Below are positions 47,452-59,600 of a DNA stretch of 64,000 nucleotides, piece by piece. The stretch is taken from assembly GCF_026745355.1 (NCBI RefSeq), contig NC_079210.1, positions 17,220,922 through 17,284,921 on the forward strand, in the 5' to 3' direction. Made by a program: the position numbers and the translations under genes. Source of the stretch: Beta vulgaris subsp. vulgaris. Taxonomy: Eukaryota > Streptophyta > Magnoliopsida > Caryophyllales > Amaranthaceae. Under the pieces are notes generated by a model. It ran no database searches. It saw only the letters and a program-made list of their open reading frames with translations, and had not been told where the DNA came from. Position 1 is the first letter of the stretch, and each line of letters starts with the position of its first letter.

Positions 47452-48439
47452 CTACCAGGTATGGAGAATTATTGAAGTTGGTGATTTTGAGATCACAACT
47501 AGTAATGACAAAAATAAGGTAATTCTAAAACCCTTCTCTGAATATGACAAAGCCGATTTCGAAAAAAATGGAAGTAAATGCCATGGCTGTTAAATTGTTG
47601 CAGTGTGGACTTGGACCCCATGAACACAATAGGATCATGGGATGCAAATCCGCAAAAGCAAATATGGGATTTACTAGAAGTAACTCATGAAGGAACTAAT
47701 GAAGTCAAACGATCTAAGATTGTTTTACCAATGAATTAATATGAACTGTTCTCCATGAAGACTAAGGAAATCATACAAGAGATGTTTACTCGTTTTACTA
47801 ACATTATTAATGAGTTAGCTTCTCTTGGAAAGTTTATTTCATCAGAGGAATATGTTCGAAAAGTTCTTAGGAGTCTTCTTAAGGACAGATGGATGGCTAA
47901 GGTCACGACTTTACAAGAAACAAAAGACTTCACTAAGTTCAATTTGGAACAGCTGGCGGGATCACTTATGACTCATGAGCTTCTCCTTGATACTGAGTAT
48001 GGTAAAATCTCCAAATCAAAATCCATTGCCCTCAAAGCAGATGATGAAGATGACTCTGACTCAGAAGAAGCAGCTCTCATGGTCCGAAAATTTCGAAAGG
48101 TGTATAGGAACATGAGGAACGGGAACTTCAAACGTAAAACGAAAAGTTTTCTAAAAAAGCTACTTGTCATAAATGTGGTAGTACATATCACTTCATCAAG
48201 GAATGTCCACTTTGGGAAAATGATAAAACCAAAGTGAGGAACAAGTAACGCTTCGCTGAAAGGAACAAGGAAACTAAAGCACCCTTCTCTAAGGCAAACA
48301 TCCGAAAGGCAATGATAGCTGCTTGGGGAGATTCATAGATGGAAGAGGAGGAAGAACAACAAACCAAAGAAACTGCAAATCTTTGCCTCATGGCAACATT
48401 GATGAAAAAGGAGATGAAGAAAATCTTGAGATAAGCCAA
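47452..48439 (+). pseudogene. Ty1/copia element B gag, right part
   Basis: Resumes at CTACCAGGTATGG, i.e. YQVWRIIEVGDFEITT, and aligns along the copia A gag: CGLGPHEHNRIMGCK, WDLLEV, EMFTRFTNIINELASLGK, VRKVLRSLLKDRW, then an acidic DDEDDSDSEEAALMVRKF segment and a CHKCG-like knuckle broken by a frameshift near 48170. It carries several indels and a stop at 47738. It is cut at 48439 by CACTA C. Confidence 0.85.
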
Positions 48440-50621
48440 CACTAGTAGAATAAATGTTTATTGCTGCAGTAAAAAAGTGGCATATTTCTGCGGTTTTGGG
48501 CGCGCAACAATTAATGGGGAAGCAATAAGTAATAATTATATTGCTGCGGTTTTATACCGCAACAATATCTGATTATATTGCTGCGGTTTCTAGGGCAAAC
48601 CGCAGCAATATAACTATGTGTTATCAATTTAAAAAGAATATTGCTGCAGTTTTGGCCCAGAAACAGCAGCAATATTCCTTTTTTATTATTATTTACTTTG
48701 GGAATATTGTTGCGGTTCCTTAGCAAAACCACAACAATATGCCTTCATTTTTTTAAATTTTTTTATTGTATTTAATAATGATTGTGAAGCTGTATATGCA
48801 ACCTTGAGGAAGCTATGCAACAATATGCTATTAAATTTTCTTCATAAATTTCGGTAGAGCTCCGTTTGTAAATTGGATAAACCCAGAATTAGGAATTAAC
48901 CTGCACAGCAACTAATAACATCTCCGACATCCACCATCAAAGAAAATTCAAAATTCCATCAAACAACCACCATCTCCAACATCCATCATCAAAAATTCCA
49001 CCCAACAACCAACATCCACCATCCAAATTTCACGTTAAAAAAATAAAGTAAATGGAATTCAATAATCCAACAAAAATATCTAGCGAATCCAACACACATA
49101 TATATCATGAAATCCAAATCACTACAATGTTGGTTGGTACAAGTTGCAATAACGTATATGTTCGTCTAAAGTTAGAAAAACAAAGAAAATTAACATTAAC
49201 ACCTACATAATGCACTCATCAATAAAGTATCTTTCCCACTTATTCTTCACCTCATTGATTTGAACCTTCGTATAAGGATCTTTCATAAAGGTTTTAGCAA
49301 CCTGAAAAGAATTTACCAAAGTTAGCATCAAATAGTGAAATATATTAAATATGAAATGAATAATTATATGAACTTGCTTTGTCCAAATCCTCCGAACCAA
49401 AATATGAAGCGAGTACGTCAAAAATGTATCGCATCACAAAATAACCACACTCCGTGCTTCCTTGTTGTTACGGGCACTTTATCAAAAGTTTTAAGAAAAT
49501 GAGAAAAGTTACCGTATAATGAGAATAAAGTAATCTTTTAATTGAATCAAGCAATTCTATTATATATACCTCAACATTTTTCCACAAAAGCTTCTCCCGA
49601 CGAACTTTGTAGCAGCTCATCCGAAACCTCCCAAAAAGCATTAGATAACAAAACATCAAATGATTTAGTCTTTAATTGTTGTATGTTATAATCTCAAATC
49701 ATTTAAAGTATATCAAACATATCAACTTACGCTATCAGAGGCGTTCTAATCTTTCTTTCGTAGTTTGTGAAAGCTGGCAAAATCGAAGGTATAAACTATC
49801 CCGAGCAAGGGACATATGACAAGGAGCATCTAATGATGGCTATTGCAAGATTGAATAACAATAATTACTTAACAAATCATATATCATGCAACAATCAATA
49901 TTTGTAGAACTATATATTAAGATAGAATATTACTCTTGAAAGATTGATGGGAACATGATACTAGCACCTACATCGTCGGATCCCGTCATAGCATGCACAA
50001 TGTACTTCGTTACCTCCTCCGATGTATGCACCTCCGCAGCGGTACTATCCGGACACATCCAACAAACACATCCAATAGCATCCCCAAATCCATCCAAGTC
50101 CGACTGCGTAGCCCTAAAAATTGGCAAAAGTAAATTATATGTGAAAAATACAACTACCATATAATTAATGTAAAAAAAAAAATCATGACTTTGATTATTG
50201 TTACCTCATGTTACTTGGATAATAGAAATATTAATTATTTCTCGTTTCAAAAACTCACGAATATCCATCGTGGTCAGAAAAGTGGTGCCATCATCTTTTG
50301 AATAATGGAACAAGGATCTCGGCAAGGTAACACCAATAGCATCATCGTCTGCAATGGCAAGGGCAAGTGTATCTGCGAACTCCCTGCAGTCTTCAGTGAG
50401 GGAGTCCAAGAACGATCGAACATCGATAACTGGACTAAAACGAGAAGCCGAATCGACTGAAAGCAGCTGGCTAGAAGATCTAACAGCCACCCCCGAAGTC
50501 CCTTTTTGTTTTTTAGGTGTCGATGTAACCTAATAATTACTTTTCAGAACGCGCATAAGATTATGAATTTTCAAATTGAAAGCTACTATTTTTACAAAAA
50601 TGGAGGCCTATATGAACAATT
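48440..50621 (-). mobile_element. CACTA element C, left end and partial interior
   Basis: The terminus CACTAGTAGAATAAATG at 48440 belongs to the same terminal family as the element at 21326. TATTGCTGCGGTTT / AAACCGCAGCAATA motifs recur in both orientations to about 48745. The left target triplet would be CAA (48437-48439). The element carries a minus-strand gene remnant (49203-50490) and is cut at 50622 by CACTA D. Its right end lies outside the window or is lost. Between 48780 and 49200 I see no gene. Confidence 0.75.
49203..50490 (-). pseudogene. Possible Ulp1-like (C48) protease remnant carried by CACTA C
   Basis: Minus-strand coding pieces occur at 50206-50490 (VIDVRSFLDSLTEDCREFAD, then DIREFLKREIINISIIQV before a GT), 49930-50113 (GFGDAIGCVCWMC, EEVTKYIVHAM) and 49203-49299 (YTKVQINEVKNKWERYF at the end). 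The arrangement of a DI..FL..E..NISIIQ block before a splice site and a terminal EV...W motif recalls the Ulp1-type proteases carried by some plant CACTA and MULE elements, which would cleave SUMO-like conjugates. I could not find the catalytic His-Trp/Asp/Cys core, so the call is tentative and the copy is probably inactive. Confidence 0.35.
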
Positions 50622-50885
50622 CACTAGTAAAAAAAGGACGATTTGCGTCCCCTCAATTGCGTCACACAGAAACGGAAACGACGCATAGTTGGGATTTCCG
50701 GCGCATGTGGAAAATTGTTCGACGCAAATCATAAAAATCTCTCCAGGAGTGCGCGGTATATGCGTCGCACCTATAGAACATGCGACCTACTGGAGAGATT
50801 TTTCGACCAATGTGCGTCGCACCTATAGAACATGCGACGCACATTGCTAATGTGCGTCGAACCCCAATACCCGTCCGACGCAAAT

Positions 50886-52380
50886 CACTTCTAAAATGTT
50901 TTCAGCATATTTTCCTAACTGCATTCTTTTTTCGAGCCGTAACTCAAAACAAACCCCTACACTCCCTTTCTCTCTCCCACTGCAACGCATTCACTCGCTC
51001 ATTCACTCGCCGGCGGTCCTTCTTCTCCGGCGATTTTCGCTTCGCCGGCGCTCCTTCACTTTGCCGGCGCTCCTTCGCTTCTCCGGCAACTTTCATTCGG
51101 TGCAAGGAGCGATTCGCACCCTCTTTTTCTGTCATTCTCGCTCCGACTCATTCTCCGCGCCACTTCGCCCCAGTCCAACGCCATTATCTCGCCGACGACG
51201 TTGCATCTCCGGCGAACTTTCTCTCTCATTCTCGCTCCGACTCATTCTCCGGCGGTTGAAGTTTCACACTCTCTCTCTATTCTCGATCCGACTCACTCTC
51301 ATCCTCTCTCACTTACCGCCGTTTACACAACCTGCCGCTGTTTACACCAACCTGCCGCCGCCGCGGACTGACTTGCCGTCGTCAGTCCCGCCGCCGGCGA
51401 TGTATGTAATTCTTGGTTTTTTTTTTTTTGTATTAATGTATATTAATCATGTATATTCAAGTTATTTTAATTTTTTTAGGGGTTGCTTTGAATAATCTTA
51501 GTTCTAATTTTTGTTAAACATGTGTGAAATAATTTTCAGATTAAATTTAGGATCTTCGTAGCTTATGAATTTGAATTTGTATAGTTTGTGTAGTATATAG
51601 TTTCTTGAATACTCAATTTAGAATTATGTGTTTCGATTATGAGTTGGAATTCTTGAATACTTACTTTAGAATTTGAAACTTATGTCATTCCTTTACATTG
51701 TATTCCAGTTGCCACCTTAGTCCTCATCGGTTTGCCGGTTCTCCAAGCTCGCGTCTATGTGCTTGTCTTCGCTGCTCCTTGAGAGCACATGTATGTTATT
51801 TTTTGATTTACATTAATGTAACCATTAGTTTGGATTTGTGGATTTGTTTATGTGAATTGTTTGGTTATTATGTGATTGGGAAAGTATATGTTTAATCATA
51901 ACCAAACTTATATGGACATACCTTAATGGGGTGGGAAGGGAAATCTAAAGAATGGATTGGTTTGTGTTGTTTTATTGCAATGTGCATCATTTGCCTAGAT
52001 ACCCGTTCGAGGCTTACTCATTAAGAGTAAGTCTTGAGTAGTCCCCGGTTTGGGACTGTCTTTGAGTTTCTTATCTCACTTAGTATGTGAATGAATGTTT
52101 GGTTTTTGATTCTAAGAAAAATCAGGCTCATTTCCCTATGCGTTCTCTGGGTACATATGTTGATAGTGTAACTACTATCTTCATCGTGTACTTGGAGAAT
52201 TGAGGGAAGTGCTGCCGGATTTTTTTTAGAATTGAAAACCAAATGTTCATTCACTAGTGAGATGAGAAACTCAAGGATGGGTTAGGTTGGAGTGATAAGG
52301 ACCCAATTGGTCATGACTGCATTTGATAAACCACTTTGAATGATGTGATCGATTGTATTCTTGTTTGGTGTCTCTAGTGT
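50886..52380 (+). other. Leader region of the CACTA D transposase gene
   Basis: Pyrimidine-rich sequence with repeated TCGCCGGCG / CTTCTCCGGCG strings (50990-51400) keeps several frames open by composition (e.g. 50896-51495) but encodes nothing recognisable. AT-rich, intron-like DNA follows to 52380. It most likely holds the promoter, leader and introns of the transposase transcript. Confidence 0.5.
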
Positions 52381-54216
52381 ATGAATGTGGATCGAAACTG
52401 GATGTATGGTAATCGAATTTTGGCGACATTTGTATAAGGGGTTAATGAATTTGTCAGAGTTGCGTTAGAACATCAATCGCAGAATGGGTCAAAGTTAGTC
52501 TTGTGTCCTTGTTGTGATTGCAATAACTCAAGGGGGTAAGAATTTCACTAAACTTTCTGGCATCCTCACATTGTTCAATATGAAATCGAAGCATAGTTGG
52601 ATAGATAAAAGTCTAAGTGAGTTGTTCACTTTTTTACAAGAATTGTTACCTGAAGGGAATGAAATGCCCAACTCTACTTACGAGGCAAAGAAATTGTTGT
52701 GTCCATTAGGTATGGAATATGAGAAGATACATGCATGTCAAAATGATCGTGTGTTGTATTGAAACGAGTACCAGGATTTGCGTGAGTGTCCTAGGTGTGG
52801 AAAATCTCGATACAAGGTAAAAGATAATAATGGTGAGGGGATGAGAAAGAAAGAAACTCCGACGAAGGTTCTTTGGTATCTTCCACTCATCATTTTGCGA
52901 TTTAGGCGTTTATTTACGGATGAAAAGAATGCTAAATTATTAAGATGACATGCGGACGAGAGGAAGAAAGATGGGATGCTTAGACATCCGGCCGATTCTC
53001 CGCAATGGAGAAATATCGACCAAAAGTTTCTCGATTTTGGTAAAGAACCTCGAAATCTTAGGCTTGGACTTTGTACAGATGGGAGGAACCCATTTGGCAC
53101 ACTAGGTACCCAACATAGCACTTGGCCGGTTCTACTGACAATTTATAATCTCCCTCCCTGGTTATGTTTTGAAGCGTAAATTTATTATGCTACCGCTTCT
53201 TATTTCGGGTCCTAAGCAACCCGAAAACGACATAGATGTGTATCTGGACCCACTCCATCAAGATCTGAAATTGTTGTGGGATGAAGGTGTTTCCATGTTC
53301 GGTATGCAAAAACTGACTTCACATTGCGTGCCATGATATTTTGCACTATTAATGATTTCCCGGCTTATGGGAATTTGTCAAGGTATACGGTTAAAGGAGC
53401 AAAGGCATGCCCTATTTGTGATAAGGATATGATTGACAAGCGGTTACATCATTGTGGGAAGAATGTGTGCCTGCATTATCGTACATGGCTTCCTTTAGAT
53501 CATCAATTTCGTAAGAAGAATAAGTTGTTCAACGGAAAAATGGAGATGAGAGAAGCCCCTGTACCCTTACGTGGAAAAGAGGTTTCTAATACGGTAAAGG
53601 ATATTGAAACAATTTTTGGAAAGCCCTTCAAAAGTGTCTCAAAGAACTTACACAAGAAAAGATCTATGTTTTGGGACCTTCCGTATTGGGAATGTTTGGA
53701 AGTCAGACATTGTCTTGATTTAATGCACATTGAGAAAAATGTTTGTGATGCCATTGTCGGAACATTGTTGAATATGCCCGGGAAGATAAAAGATGGAGTT
53801 AAAGCTAGGAAAGACATGGCTGAAATGGGCAGACCAGAACTAGCACCTCAGGAGCGGGGACAACACTATTATCTTCCGCCAGCTTGCTACACTTTGTCTA
53901 AAAAGTAGAAAACCTGTTTTTGTGAGTCCTTGCATAGGTTAAAAGGTTCCTGCTGGATACTCTTCAAATTTACAAAACCTTGTCTCACTGAAGGACTTGA
54001 AACTTGTTGGTTTGAAATCTCATGATTGTTATATCTTGATGCCACATTTATTACCTGTTGCAATACGAGAAATTTTGCCTTCCCAAGTAAGATATACGAT
54101 CACAAAGTTGTGTTTCTTTTTTAGAACTATCTCTATCAAGGTGATTGATCCTAACACTCTAGATAACTTGCAAGCCGATGTAATAGAGACGATGTGCCAA
54201 TTTGAAATGTACTTTC
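52381..54216 (+). pseudogene. CACTA D TNP2-type transposase, interrupted by Tat2
   Basis: The ATG at 52381 gives MNVDRNWMYGNRIL and, after a stop, a LCPCCDC motif (Transpos_assoc domain). Downstream blocks, in changing frames with stops, match the TNP2 of element A: EKIHACQNDRVLY, LGLCTDGRNPFG, PVLLTIYNLPPWLC, INDFPAYGNLSRYT, CLDLMHIEKNVCDAIVGTLL, LKSHDCYILMPHLLPVAIRE. The longest intact piece is 53324-53908. The match ends in QADVIETMCQFEMYF, where the family continues PPSFFD; exactly there a TGTTACG LTR start begins. So it was first decayed or cut, then split by insertion. Confidence 0.88.
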
Positions 54217-55904
54217 TGTTACGTAGTATAAAACTAGTAATTCAATACAACAACTCCCAACAACAGGTTCTTAATTTGGAGACTCGTGCAACAATGATTG
54301 GGCTCGAATCTCGATACTGCGCTCCGACTAGCCACTTGCAAAAAAGGGACCCACCCTGGAGGTTTGGGTGGTATTCCCCCCTCCGATGCTTAAGTCAGAT
54401 ATCAGGGATATGAAGGAACTTTTAGAGAGAGAAAGTAGAGAGAGAGAGAGAGAGAATTTGTGGCAGAATAACAGTACTATGCTATGAAAAAACGTACCTT
54501 TCCCCTGATTTCAAGGACTATTTATATTCTTTGAAATGACCGATATACCTTAATGTCACCCTAATTTGAGTGCATCTGATTGGCTAAGCAATAATACGAT
54601 GACATGTGGCAAATACTGATTGGTTAGCACGCCTCACCTTTAGAGATGGAAATGGATCGGGTTCGGAGCGGGTGGACCATCACCCGCATCCATCCACCCC
54701 ACCCGATCCATCCATCACCCTAAAACATCCACCCGAATCCATCCATCCATCACCCACGGGTGAAACGGATGGATCGGGTGATAATCGGATGAACTAATTA
54801 AACTAGGTGGTTTAGCTAGATTAACAGAACCAAAAACCAATTTATAAAATCAGTCCAATTAGCTAGATAACTAAGTGATTCATATCAAAGCCCAACAACT
54901 ATGGTTAATAATCAAATAGAACTAAGATGGCTTAATAAAATACTTAATCAGATCTAGGCTCAAATTTATAAATAAGTATTAAAGGATAAACTTGGGCTTG
55001 GGTCAAAAATTAAGAAGTCAGAGAACAAAGAGGCAGGTTTGTATCTCTGCTCACTTAGAGCAGGAAAGACACGACAAAGGTGTTTCGAAGCTTCAATGGC
55101 ATCAAGCTAGACATTGCTGAGCAACATGTATGGTGGTGCGGCAGCACTCCGGTGTCGTTCGTTGGCCTAGGAGAGAGTAGAGCTAGCGAAAGAGAAAGGC
55201 TCAGCTATAGCAGCACGTGGCAAGGTCGTGCAGCGACATCGCAGTAGCAATGTAGCATCAGGCGAGAGGAGAGAGAAACAAGGGGTTGGGGACTTGGGGT
55301 TTGGGTCTTTGGGTGAGAGAATGACGAGAGATAGAGAGATGGGATTTTGGGGGGTTTGGGGTTTTTTTTAGGAGTGAGAAAGTAAGATGGGGTTGGGTTA
55401 ACTACTTAATTTGCTTAATTTGGGCCTGTGGACCATTGGGTTTTGGTAAAAATGTAAAAGCCAAAAATAAAAAAATTATATATTTTTTTACTTTAAACGG
55501 GTGACGGGTCGGGTGGTAAATGGGTGACGGATCGGATGATGGATGAAAAAATATCACCCGAACCCGACCCGCATCCGTCACCCGATTATCCGTCACCCGG
55601 CTATCATCCGTTTAAACCGGGTTTTTCACCCACTTAATAAATCGAGTGGAGCGGGTGGTCGGGTGATCCACTGGATATTTCCATCTCTACTCACCTTTAC
55701 ATAGAGATACAAATTACTTTTACTGGGCCTAAGTACAATATTGGGCCAAAAGGGATTTTAGTACATCTTTTTCCTCAGGAAAATGTACTTTAGCCCAGAC
55801 AATATGCTGACCTATGTACTTTGCCTACATAAGCAATTGCCACTTCTAAGGCCAGGATGAGGCCACGTGTCATCTTGGCAGCTCTTGATTTTTAGGCTAC
55901 AACA
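54217..55904 (-). repeat. 3' LTR of Tat2, containing a hAT insertion
   Basis: On the plus strand it reads TGTTACGTAG to GGCTACAACA, an inverted TGTT/AACA boundary as expected for an LTR. Without the hAT at 54641-55689 and its duplication it is about 630 bp. A (GA)n run lies at about 54422-54456. The adjacent polypurine tract (minus strand TTTTAAGGGGTAAA) supports the boundary at 55904. No second LTR is present for comparison. Confidence 0.7.
54641..55689. mobile_element. Non-autonomous hAT element (1,049 bp)
   Basis: Starts TAGAGATGGAAAT and ends with its exact reverse complement ATTTCCATCTCTA. The 8-bp duplication CTCACCTT lies at 54633-54640 and 55690-55697. The 8-bp duplication and TAGxGATGG-type ends are the hAT signature. 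The subterminal zones are rich in GGGTGATGGATCGGGT and CACCCGATCCATCC motifs in both orientations. The interior has no transposase; short open frames are compositional. Confidence 0.92.
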
Positions 55905-56342
55905 TTTACCCCTTAAAAGAGGAAGTTACCATTTAGGCGCCAAGACGATTGGTTTCCTCTTTTAACCGACCCAAACTGCTCTTCTTTTTCGAAAAAGGAG
56001 GCGCCATTTTGCCGGTCACACTAGGTCAACTCTCAGAGACAATAATTAGGATGCAACGGTTACTTTTTACCGGATGGGGGGATCACCTTTACCTCCCTAT
56101 AAATATGAACCTTTGTCGTTTCTGAAATCATTTTAACATTCTTGCAAAATTTTCTAGAGAGAGAGACTCTGCGATTTTTACTGAGCTTTTTAGAGAGAGA
56201 AATTACTCCCTTCCCAGATCCTGCTAAGTGCTCTTCAAGTCGTCTGAGGTTTCATCCAGCCCGTCCTTGACATTCGTCCGAGCATTTTCTACAGGTATTA
56301 CCTCGATCACTTTCCTTGTATTTTCACGCATTTTTTAAGAAA

Positions 56343-59300
56343 ATGGATTCGTCCTCTTCATCGAATAATCCCGGCCGCTCAAGGGTTGGTACTGACCCTA
56401 GACAAGAGGGTCTGTCTTCCTCGGCACATTCTAAAGATGGACCTATCTCGGCCGGACAACATTCTTTTACTTTAGTCATGGACGGTAAAGTCAGACGACC
56501 TAGTCTTTACCTGTGCAGGGTAATCTGGAGCGCGTCAAGCAAAAGACTCGCATCAGACGAGGGGTTAACCTTCTGGCCTCCAGCTCAGAAATGGACGAAT
56601 TCCCGCAGACCGGGAACGCGAAGTCCAGAGCGACCGTCCAGAAATCCAACACCCTTACCCTGGAAGTGCCCAGGAAGAGATTACTGCTAGGGGGTCTCCA
56701 GACGAGGTTAGCGAGGTGGAAACCTCCTCCAATCCAGCTAGTGAGTCGGAGGAACAATCCACTACCTCTTCTGAGATTAGGCGCCGACTAGGACCTCTAT
56801 ATGACCCTAGATTCATCCTAGCCGACAACAGTTGGCTAGGACGAGTAGGCTCTGACCTCAAACATTTCTCGGCTGCCATACCTATGTCGGGTTATCGTTT
56901 CGTCCTTCCTGGCCGAGAGGACACCATACTTATTGCCCCTCCAGGCCATTTCGTTATTTATCGGCTGGCCTTAGATGCCGGCCTGCTCTTTCCTTTGCAT
57001 CCTTTTATTGGCCTGCTTCTATATTATTACAACATAGGCCACAACCAGCTTGCCCCAAACTCTTGGCAGAACATTCTCACTTTTTTGGCCGTCTGCGAGC
57101 TAAAAGGAGTGGATCCTTCGATGGCCGCCTTTTCCCAAATCCATTATGTGGCTAAGGTTCCTCGCACAGTGGATGGAGCCTGGTTCAGTGTGTGCAATCG
57201 TCAGGGCTTCCTGACGTCTTGGGATAAAACGTCCAAGATGCACTCTTGGAAGGCTGAATTCTTATTCGTCTAGGCAACAAATGAAGCTATTGCTAGACGG
57301 CTTCGCTATTTCAGCCGATCGACTACCAACACTGGACGAATGGCGTCCTACTTGGAATTGGAGAACACATTTGCTGAATAGATGATGGAGTACTTTAGAA
57401 TATCGGAGTACTCTATGAATGACACAACTTTTAAGGGACCGTCCAACTGGATCCCATTTAAGGAAATGTTTTATTGCGATAACTTCCTGGTCGCTGCCGG
57501 CTTGTGACGGGCCGAGGATAGAGGTATAATCCGTATTTTTTCCAAGTAAATTTTCTCGTCCAATGTTAATTGCTCTAACCGTGCTTTATCTTCTTATGCA
57601 GACTCGGCCAAGGCAAAACTCAAGAAATCTTGGATAGGAGATATGAGTTCGGCCAGATTTACCGACTCTCTCTGGAAAGAGTTCAGCAAGACTGGTGCTG
57701 AAAAGAGAACAGACACACTGATATAAACTTCTCCTTTTTTCTTTCTCTTTTTTTTTTTTTTTGAACGATTTCCTTCTCTGGGGACATGAACGTCCTAAGA
57801 TATCTTTGGACGGCTTCCTTCTGCAAGAGGCAGAACGTCTTAAGATGCCTTTGGACGAGCTCCTGCTTCAAGGAGCAGAACATCCTAGGGTGTCCTTTGA
57901 CAGGCTCCTTCTTCACGAGGCAGAACATCTTAAGACGCCTTTGGACGAGCTCCTGCTTCAAGGAGCAGAGCGTCCTAGGGTGTCTTTTGACGTGTTCCTT
58001 CTTCAAGAGGCAGAACGTCCAGAGTGGTCTTTATACGCCTTTCTCTTTTCTCTAAGGATCGTTTAAGAGTGATCCTTCTTCCCTCTTGGACGCGCATCAA
58101 TTCTTCACTGGACAACCTCCTCTTTTGAGTGTGCCTCGTCTAAGAGAATTAAAATATTCCTTGCCGCTGTTCTTTTTAACTTTTTTTATTTTCAGAAAAA
58201 TTCCCCAACGTCCAAAGCGTTGGCAGAGAAAGCGGCTTCAAAGAAGAGGCCGGCTGCCACCAGCGATGCACCTCCTCCCAAGAAATCCAAATGCTTTACT
58301 GCCAAAAAGAATAAGCCCTCCCGGACGATTCCCAAAGTCGAGATTACAATCCCGGCTGAGAATGATCCTCCGACTATTGAGGAGGGGGCTTTGGTTACCT
58401 ACATCGGCCCCATCAACCAATCTGAGCAACCAGAAGTAGTTGCTCAAATGGACGGGTTAGAGGATAAGCCTGCTCGGCCGGTCACGGCTTTGGACGGGTC
58501 AGCTTACAATGGACCAGTCGCCAAACTGGTAGGCCAGATGTCGGAGGCTTATAGGACGACCTCCCGTTCTTCTGGTGAGTCTTATTACTCAAATATAGTT
58601 AGAACACTGCGAGTTGGCGGGCGTCCGATGAGTCCGTCCAAAAAACAAGCCGTGGTTATCCCAGTCCGAAATATTGACGAGTCTCCTCTTTCAGATAAAG
58701 GAAAAGGGCAGGCTCCTGACGGCTCTCCCATCCTTTCAGACGATGAATCTTCAGCTGGCTTTGCGAAGATGACATCGGCTGATCGCGAGAAGCTCAAGTT
58801 GGAGCTTTTCAAGTGCTTCCCTGAACCTTACATCAAAGGGTTGAGGGGGGCATCGTCAGGGCATGTAGGCTACATGTCTCAACTTGCTGCTGAGGTATAC
58901 CCTTCTTCTTCTTTGGACGCTTGTGTCTTATACTTGATAGATTTTCATTTGTTTATACAACCGTCCTAACATATCTTCGTTTTTCATTTTCCAGCTCTTT
59001 GCTTGCAGCATGATGACCGAGGACTAGGCAAGATTGCTTAGGAAAGAGAACAAGCAACTCGTCCAGGAGGTTACAAAGGCGGCTGACCTGGCTCAGCCTT
59101 CAATGGCTGAACAGGAAGTGCTGCACAGTCAGTCCAGGGAGGCCTGGGAAAAGAGGTCGACCAAAATGGAGGCCCAAAACCCGACCTACCTGCTCCGGCT
59201 GACTGAGCTTCTGGACGAGAGAGCCGCTTTGGAACGCTCTCTTAAGGCCAAAAGTGATACAGTCCTTCTTGCGGCCGCAGAGCTTCGAAGAGAGAATCGT

Positions 59301-59600
59301 TATCTTCAAGATAAGAACATCGTGCTAAAGGAAGAGGTCACGACAACATTTGAGTCGGCCAAAGAGGCTCTAAACGGAGTAATCAACATGACCAAGGACT
59401 GGGCAGTGAAGGCTTTCGAAATGCTGGCCGAGGAGGACGATACTCCCTGATACATCCGACGGCTTAACTTTCAAGAGAGCCTTCACAAAGCTACCTTGGC
59501 TGGGGATGAACTTCCTGTCTTCCAAGAATCCTCTGATGACGAGGAAGAAAAGGAGGTTGACCCTGAAGTCCAGGCCGACGATGAAACTCCAAGAACTTAG
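56343..59600 (+). pseudogene. Tat2 antisense ORF (aORF), multi-exon and decayed
   Basis: ATG 56343 (MDSSSSSNNPGRSRVG) opens a Ser-rich N-terminus, and the frame changes before 56716. 56716-57273 is the best block: YRFVLPGREDTILIAP, HFVIYRLALDAGLLFPLHPF, QLAPNSWQNILTFLAVCEL, GAWFSVCNRQGFLTSWDKTS, typical of the plant putative gypsy-type transposon domain (PF04195). A later piece (about 57599-57690) and exon 58202-58894 (basic SKKRPAATSDAPPPKKSK, then an acidic stretch) follow. The latter ends at a GT and joins 58995-59600, a Glu/Lys coiled coil with stops at about 59026 and 59450 and a TAG at 59598. Its role is unknown; the architecture parallels the Tat1 aORF. Confidence 0.75.
57785..58030. 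repeat. 45-bp minisatellite inside the Tat2 aORF region
   Basis: Five to six units of 45 bp, alternating between a form reading GAACGTCTTAAGATGCC and a form reading GAACATCCTAGGGTGTC. One frame translates as alternating 15-residue repeats (ERLKMPLDELLLQGA, EHPRVSFDRLLLHEA), and the opposite strand is also open. It lies between exon-like parts of the aORF, probably in an intron. Confidence 0.9.

Larger units (their letters stand above)
50622..54216 (+). mobile_element. CACTA element D, left portion
   Basis: Begins CACTAGTAAAAAAAGGACG. GCGTCGCACCTATAGAACAT and related GACGCA motifs recur in both orientations up to 50885, a different subterminal family from elements A-C. A TNP2 gene follows at 52381. 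The element is interrupted at 54217 by Tat2, so its right half should lie beyond the window. Confidence 0.8.

Noticed and set aside
50780..51495. Open frames of 159 and 199 codons in the CACTA D leader
   Set aside because: Composition-driven (CGCCGGCG and CTTCTC strings) with several frames open at once; no domain or conserved motif.
57683..58006. Minus-strand 107-codon ORF over the minisatellite
   Set aside because: A by-product of a 45-bp (3n) repeat that stays open when amplified; no homology or start context.
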